From the NCBI RefSeq assembly GCF_900240305.1, contig NZ_LT964854.1:2108001-2172000 (forward strand): a stretch of 64,000 bases of DNA, written 5' to 3'. Source of the stretch: Ottowia massiliensis (GTDB taxonomy: Bacteria; Pseudomonadota; Gammaproteobacteria; Burkholderiales; Burkholderiaceae_C). Numbering within the stretch: the first letter of the stretch is position 1; the number at the start of each line of letters is the position of its first letter. Below are positions 59,613 to 64,000 of this stretch, piece by piece. The notes beneath the pieces are model-generated. The model worked only from the letters and a program-made list of their open reading frames with translations, ran no database searches and had not been told where the DNA came from. The position numbers and the translations under genes were made by a program.

Positions 59613-61337
59613 ATGAACGACTGCAATTGCGACTGTGACAGCGGCGGCAGCCAGCGCCTGGCCATCAACCGCCGCAGCGCCAACATCACCCAGGGCAAGG
59701 CGCGCGCGCCCAACCGCAGCATGTACTACGCCATGGGCTACGAGGAAAGCGATTTCCAGAAACCCATGATCGGCGTGGCCAATGGCTACAGCACCATCAC
59801 GCCGTGCAACAGCGGCCTGCAAAAGCTCGCGGACGCGGCCATTGTCGGCATTCGCGAAGCGGGCGGCAACGCCCAGGTGTTTGGCACGCCCACCATTTCA
59901 GACGGCATGGCCATGGGCACCGAAGGCATGAAATACAGCCTGGTCAGCCGCGAAGTCATTTCCGACTGCGTGGAAACCTGCGTGCAGGGCCAGTGGATGG
60001 ACGGCGTGGTCGTCATTGGCGGCTGCGACAAGAACATGCCCGGCGGCATGATGGGCCTGCTGCGCGCCAACGTGCCGGGCATTTACGTGTATGGCGGCAC
60101 CATCCTGCCGGGCAAGCTGCACGGGCAAGACCTGAACATCGTCAGCGTGTTTGAAGCCGTGGGCGAAAACGCCGCCGGCAAGATCAGCGACCAGGAGCTG
60201 AAAGACGTGGAGCAGCACGCCATTCCCGGCACCGGCTCCTGCGGCGGCATGTACACGGCCAACACCATGTCGGCCGCCTTCGAGGCCATGGGCATGAGCC
60301 TGCCGTACTCCAGCACCATGGCCAATCCGCACGATGAAAAACAAAACTCCGCGCGCGAATCGGCCAAAGCCGTCATCGAAGCCGTCAAAAAAGACCTCAA
60401 GCCGCGCGACATCGTCACCCGCCAATCCATCGAAAACGCCGTGGCCGTCATCATGGCCACGGGCGGCTCTACCAACGCCGTGCTGCACTTTCTGGCCATC
60501 GCCCATGCGGCGGGCGTGGACTGGAGCATCGACGACTTCGAGCGCATGCGCAAGAAAGTGCCCGTCTTTTGCGACCTCAAGCCCAGCGGCAAATACCTTG
60601 CCGTCGATCTGCACCGCGCCGGCGGCGTGCCGCAAGTGATGAAGATGCTGCTGAACGCGGGCCTGCTGCACGGCGACTGCATCACCATCACCGGCAAAAC
60701 CGTGGCCGAAAACCTCAAGGACGTGCCCGATGAGCCGCCCGCCGGGCAAGACGTGATCCGCCCCTTTGACGCCCCGCTCTACAAGCAAGGCCACTTGGCC
60801 ATCCTCAAAGGCAACCTCTCGCCCGAAGGCGCCGTGGCCAAAATCACCGGCCTGAAAAACCCCGTCATCACCGGCCCCGCCCGCGTGTTCAACGACGAGC
60901 AAAGCGCCCTCAAGGCCATTCTGGATGGCCGCATCAAGGCGGGCGACGTCATGGTGCTGCGCTACCTCGGCCCCAAAGGCGGCCCCGGCATGCCCGAAAT
61001 GCTCGCCCCCACCGGCGCGCTCATCGGTGCGGGCCTGGGCGAAAGCGTGGGCCTGATCACCGACGGGCGCTTTTCCGGCGGCACCTGGGGCATGGTCGTC
61101 GGCCATGTGGCCCCTGAAGCCGCAGCAGGCGGTGCCATCGCCCTGGTGGAAGAAGGCGACAGCATCACCATCGACGCCACCCGGCTGCTGCTGCAACTGA
61201 ACGTGCCCGAAGCCGAAATCGCCCGCCGCCGCGCCCAGTGGCAAGCCCCCCCGCCGCGCTACACGCGCGGCGTGCTCGCCAAATTCGCCTTCAACGCCTC
61301 CAGCGCCAGCAAGGGGGCGGTGCTCGACAACTTCTGA
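59613..61337 (+). CDS. ilvD: Dihydroxy-acid dehydratase
   Basis: 574 residues from ATG at 59613, GAGG 8 nt upstream. Fe-S enzyme of valine, leucine and isoleucine synthesis. NGYSTITPCNSGLQKLADAA, VVIGGCDKNMPGGMMGLLRAN and GTGSCGGMYTANTMSAAFEAMGMSLPYSSTM supply the three cluster cysteines; LITDGRFSGGTWGMVVGHVAPEA is the C-terminal signature. The N-terminus MNDCNCDCDSGGSQRL is unusually rich in Cys and Asp before the conserved LAINRRSANITQGKARAPNRSM. A strong terminator follows. Confidence 0.96.
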   Translation: MNDCNCDCDSGGSQRLAINRRSANITQGKARAPNRSMYYAMGYEESDFQKPMIGVANGYSTITPCNSGLQKLADAAIVGIREAGGNAQVFGTPTISDGMAMGTEGMKYSLVSREVISDCVETCVQGQWMDGVVVIGGCDKNMPGGMMGLLRANVPGIYVYGGTILPGKLHGQDLNIVSVFEAVGENAAGKISDQELKDVEQHAIPGTGSCGGMYTANTMSAAFEAMGMSLPYSSTMANPHDEKQNSARESAKAVIEAVKKDLKPRDIVTRQSIENAVAVIMATGGSTNAVLHFLAIAHAAGVDWSIDDFERMRKKVPVFCDLKPSGKYLAVDLHRAGGVPQVMKMLLNAGLLHGDCITITGKTVAENLKDVPDEPPAGQDVIRPFDAPLYKQGHLAILKGNLSPEGAVAKITGLKNPVITGPARVFNDEQSALKAILDGRIKAGDVMVLRYLGPKGGPGMPEMLAPTGALIGAGLGESVGLITDGRFSGGTWGMVVGHVAPEAAAGGAIALVEEGDSITIDATRLLLQLNVPEAEIARRRAQWQAPPPRYTRGVLAKFAFNASSASKGAVLDNF

Positions 61338-61357
61338 CGGCCCCCGCCAGCCTTGCA

Positions 61358-61386
61358 AAAACGCGCCTTCAAGGCGCGTTTTTTAT
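61358..61386 (+). terminator. Intrinsic terminator after ilvD
   Basis: AAAACGCGCC (61358-61367), loop TTCAA, GGCGCGTTTT (61373-61382), then TTTA. Confidence 0.93.
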
Positions 61387-61656
61387 GAGCGCCCCCAATC
61401 CCCAAGTGCAATACTGCCAAGGAATTGAGAGGCCCTGAACCACCGAGCCTGCATACCAATCAGCGAGAAAGGCGCTGGGCGGCCGCACGCCGCTCTGTAT
61501 GCCCAGTGCTTGCAGCAGCTGAGCGTGCAGGGGGCAGTGCATTGAGGCGGTGTGCGGTTGGGGTTGGGGCTGCCCCCGTCTTCCGGCCGAAAGCCGCTAT
61601 GCTTTTAAAAGCGCCAGCAGACTCGCCAGCCATGAAAAACCGTGCTGTGTGAAGCC
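61387..61656. other. Gene-free region after ilvD
   Basis: Nothing recognisable; several overlapping open frames lack starts and domains. It ends at the stop of the minus-strand gene at 61657. Confidence 0.5.
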
Positions 61657-62250
61657 TCAGCGCGGCGCGCCTGGCTCGCAGCGGCTGTCAAAGCGGCGCT
61701 GGTTGTATTTCATGCCCACAATGTTTTCGCCACTCATGAAATTGCGCCATGGCAGGCCGCGCCGGGCCAGCTCAGCCGTGAAAGCGGCGCGGTCGCTTTC
61801 ATAGCGCTTGAATTCATTGCTGCGGCAATCGAAGAGGAAATAGGCCAGTTGATAAGTCTGGACTGCGGAAGCGGCCGACCGGGGCGTTGCTGCGGCCTGC
61901 TCTGATGCCAGGGTGCCATAGGCATAGCCGCGCTCGATGTACCAGCTGTCCAGCTGGCTGACCCAGCCCACGGTTTTCCTGCCGACTTGCAGGCGGTAAG
62001 GTGCCCGCGCGCCAGAAAACAACGGCTGACTGACGCGCAGATCGCCTAGCACCGCGCCCGAGTAGCCCACCGTTTGCTTGAGCAGGTACGCACCGGCCAG
62101 AAATACCAGCGCAAGCGCCGCCAGCACGCCCCAGCCCAGCGCCCCGCCCGCTGACGGGCGGGGCGGGCGGCAGCCGCAGCGCAGCCCCCGGCTGGCGCTG
62201 CCAAGAGGTTGGACGCCAGGTGGCCGAGCGGGCAGCTGCGCTCGCGTCAT
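61657..62250 (-). CDS. Unknown single-pass membrane-anchored protein
   Basis: 197 residues. An Arg/Pro-rich cytosolic stretch of about 35 residues, one membrane helix (GWGVLAALALVFLAGAYLLKQ), and an outside domain of about 135 residues with PYRLQVGRKTVGWVSQLDSWYIERGYAYGTLAS, QTYQLAYFLFDCRSNEFKRYESDRAAFTAELARRGLPWRNFMSGENIVG and two cysteines (FDCRS, SRCEPG). AAGGTG lies 5 nt before ATG. It starts 9 bp after the stop of the gene upstream, so the two form an operon. Not recognised. Confidence 0.65.
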   Translation of the reverse strand: MTRAQLPARPPGVQPLGSASRGLRCGCRPPRPSAGGALGWGVLAALALVFLAGAYLLKQTVGYSGAVLGDLRVSQPLFSGARAPYRLQVGRKTVGWVSQLDSWYIERGYAYGTLASEQAAATPRSAASAVQTYQLAYFLFDCRSNEFKRYESDRAAFTAELARRGLPWRNFMSGENIVGMKYNQRRFDSRCEPGAPR

Positions 62251-62259
62251 GCACGCACC

Positions 62260-63672
62260 TTATTGGGAATACACGCCATCAATGGGCACGGTCCAGCGCT
62301 CTTCAACGTCATAAGGCGTGCCAAAGGGGTCCCACGAGCCGGAAAACCAGTTGAAGGTGTCAAGGGGGTCTTCAAACCTGTCGGTGTAGTGGTATTCGAT
62401 GCAGCCTGTGATCTTGTAGGCGCCGTCGTCCTGCTTGACTACCGTGCCCTTGAACTCGCCCTCGAGCACGCCGCTGCCCATGGCCCAGACCATCTCATCG
62501 CCCCATTTGTACGCGTTCTTGAAGCGGGTATCGTCTTGATCTTGAATCACTTGCTGGATGAAGCGACCCTGGATGCTGCCTTCTTTGCCGAAGGCGCCGT
62601 CCTGGTTCACCAACTGCTTCAGGTCGACGCTCAGGCCCATTTCTGTCAGTGTCATGGATTTTCCGCTGTCGCCAGTGTAGTGATCGAGCATACGCTTGTT
62701 GCCCCACGGGTTGAGCTGGTTCAGCCATTCTTGCGTACTGGCGTTGATGCCTTTGGCGGCGTTGAGCTGCTTGGTGATGCCGCTCGCATCGGTTTGCATC
62801 AGCCGTGTCAGCTTGCCCTGCAATGACTGGGCCACCTTGTCGGCGCCAACGCTGGACACAGGAAAGCCCGTGGCTGCGCGCACCTGGTCCAAGCCCTCAG
62901 ATGCTGCGGCAAACACCCTGGCCTTGACAGCTGGGTCGGCACTGCCTTTGGCCACTTCCAGCAGTTTTTCCAGCTGCTGCGGGTCGTAGCTGACGCTGGT
63001 AGTGGCGGCGCTCGAGTAGTCGCGGGTGGCGTTCGCGTCCATAAAAGTGGTGGTGATCGTCTCGTTCAGTCCGGCGTCCACCACGGCCTGCAGGGTCTTG
63101 TCGTCCATCTTCTGGATGGCCTGGTTGAACGATGCGGCATCGCCGCCCAGGCTGTTGAGCACATCCAAAATGGCCTCGGCCTCTTTGTCGCTCGTCTCAG
63201 TGCTGGTGCTGACGGCGCCCAGGGAGGCCTCCGTGTGAGAGGCCTGCATGAGAGAGTCGCCATTTGCCGTGCGCGGCGCCATTTCTTCGATAAAGGCCAG
63301 CTTGGTTTCGGCATCGGCGTGCCGGGCCACGGCCTGTCCCATGGCTATGACGTCTTGCCGGCTGTCAAAGGCCTGTGCCATGCGGCCCAGCTGCTGGCCG
63401 TCTAGCCCTTGCGCCAGGGTGTTGAACAGATCGCGCCGTTCATCAGCAGACAGGCCCGATGCACCGAACAGGCCGCTGGCGTTGACATCGTCGGCCAGCG
63501 CCCTGAGGTCTGTATCCGAAATTTGCCCGATGGCCGCATTGCGTTCATCTTTTGACAAATCTTTCAGCTCGTGCACGGTTTGTTTGAGATTGTCATTGCG
63601 GTCCAAACCTAAAAACCCGTCGTTATGAACGCGCTGGCTGACGTTTCGCGCCACTTCGGCAGTAGTTGCCAT
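62260..63672 (-). CDS. Unknown alpha-helical protein with a distinct C-terminal domain
   Basis: 470 residues from ATG at 63672, GGAGG 8 nt upstream. No signal peptide or membrane helix. Residues 1-300 are acidic and helical, with repeated short helices of the LKDLSKDERNAAIGQISDTDLRALADDVNASG and LSADERRDLFNTLAQGLDGQQLGRMAQAFDSRQDVIAMG kind. The last 130 residues (GKSMTLTEMGLSVDLKQLVN, MVWAMGSGVLEGEFKGTVVKQDDGAYKITGCIEYHYTDRFEDPLDTFNW, PFGTPYDVEERWTVPIDGVYSQ) look like a separate beta-rich domain. The layout, helical carrier then a compact C-terminal domain followed by a small anchored gene, recalls secreted effectors with a partner, but I cannot name a family. Confidence 0.6.
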   Translation of the reverse strand: MATTAEVARNVSQRVHNDGFLGLDRNDNLKQTVHELKDLSKDERNAAIGQISDTDLRALADDVNASGLFGASGLSADERRDLFNTLAQGLDGQQLGRMAQAFDSRQDVIAMGQAVARHADAETKLAFIEEMAPRTANGDSLMQASHTEASLGAVSTSTETSDKEAEAILDVLNSLGGDAASFNQAIQKMDDKTLQAVVDAGLNETITTTFMDANATRDYSSAATTSVSYDPQQLEKLLEVAKGSADPAVKARVFAAASEGLDQVRAATGFPVSSVGADKVAQSLQGKLTRLMQTDASGITKQLNAAKGINASTQEWLNQLNPWGNKRMLDHYTGDSGKSMTLTEMGLSVDLKQLVNQDGAFGKEGSIQGRFIQQVIQDQDDTRFKNAYKWGDEMVWAMGSGVLEGEFKGTVVKQDDGAYKITGCIEYHYTDRFEDPLDTFNWFSGSWDPFGTPYDVEERWTVPIDGVYSQ

Positions 63673-63872
63673 GTCTTTTCCCTCCAAATAAATGGAAAAC
63701 ATGCTCGCTGTACCAGGAGACTGTGCAAGCACGGCGGCATGATGTGCAAAGCTTTTCAGGCGCGTGTATCTAATTGTCACAGGCTGCGCCTGCCCTGACG
63801 TGCCACAGCCATTGGGCAGCGCAAGGTCGCAGAAGTCCCAGAACAGCCCAGGCAAAAACCGCCCGCATCGCC

Positions 63873-64000
63873 TCACTGGCGGGTGGCAGGCACTTTCTTT
63901 TTTTGCAGCAATCCCAACATGAGTCGCAGCGGCAAACAGACAGCTTTGGCACGGGCGTGGCCCCCTTCTGGCTCCAGCCAGCCCAGCCCTTGCCCAGAGC
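63873..64000 (-). CDS. Possible C-terminal end of a gene running off the window
   Basis: A minus-strand frame from the window edge to TGA at 63873-63875 encodes SGQGLGWLEPEGGHARAKAV then CLPLRLMLGLLQKKKVPATRQ. The composition is protein-like, but 42 residues are too few to assign a family. It is only a candidate. Confidence 0.25.
   Translation of the reverse strand, partial: SGQGLGWLEPEGGHARAKAVCLPLRLMLGLLQKKKVPATRQ

Overview
The window is a 64 kb piece of a high-GC chromosome from a betaproteobacterium of the order Burkholderiales, most likely in or near the Comamonadaceae. This rests on gene content and order: argH divergent to a FimS/AlgZ-AlgR pair, fabA-fabB, yajQ divergent to murB, a phasin, a DUF2868 protein, glyA behind a ZTP riboswitch, and UbiU/UbiV for oxygen-independent ubiquinone synthesis. 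Nearly everything is core chromosome. I see no prophage, CRISPR array or intact insertion sequence.

Layout. 1-3330: a cut-off SDR gene, then a minus-strand ubiU / VOC-protein / ubiV cluster behind two perfect FNR-type palindromes. 3400-8020: three tandem, mosaic lipoprotein genes (lipobox, Thr-Pro linker of variable length, NHL-type propeller) built on decayed copies of an older gene end. 8296-10164: DUF167, BUD32-like kinase, PIN toxin and RHH antitoxin. 10664-14267: algR, fimS/algZ, argH. 14808-21584: rodA, icd, DUF192, thiO, cobD, zapA and a zapB-like gene. 21980-30410: etfBA and two TonB-dependent receptors, with an exoprotein gene fragment between them. 30680-36906: glyA under its riboswitch, phoH-like ybeZ and unknown membrane proteins. 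37146-41934: tRNA-Cys and two tRNA-Gly, fabBA, and a ThiF / methyltransferase / Maf operon. 42781-48422: gor, a phasin, DUF2062, a deacetylase-fold protein without its catalytic residues, and a CinA-like protein coupled to it. 48633-58977: a DUF2157/GDYXXLXY pair, ICMT-like protein, DUF4124, retropepsin, yajQ, murB, accA, DUF2868 and ppa. 59425-64000: tRNA-Gly(CCC), ilvD and an unknown minus-strand pair.

The most unusual content lies between the genes. Repeat family A is an element of about 85-92 bp with about 22 copies in both orientations. Its core reads CCACTAGGACATCATGCTAT and it is flanked by direct repeats of a GGAGCAAAT-type motif. Repeat family B is a palindromic, MITE-like element of about 105-165 bp, with ends related to GAGCCTGTTCAGAGCCTGG and its inverse. 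Several family B copies stop exactly at the stop codon of a minus-strand gene. I do not recognise either family by name.

Functionally the window combines central metabolism (icd, glyA, ilvD, accA, ppa, etfBA), envelope growth (rodA, murB, zapA, fabAB), iron uptake, redox defence (gor), storage granules (phasin) and adaptation to low oxygen (ubiUV with FNR sites). All calls come from reading the sequence; no database search was run.
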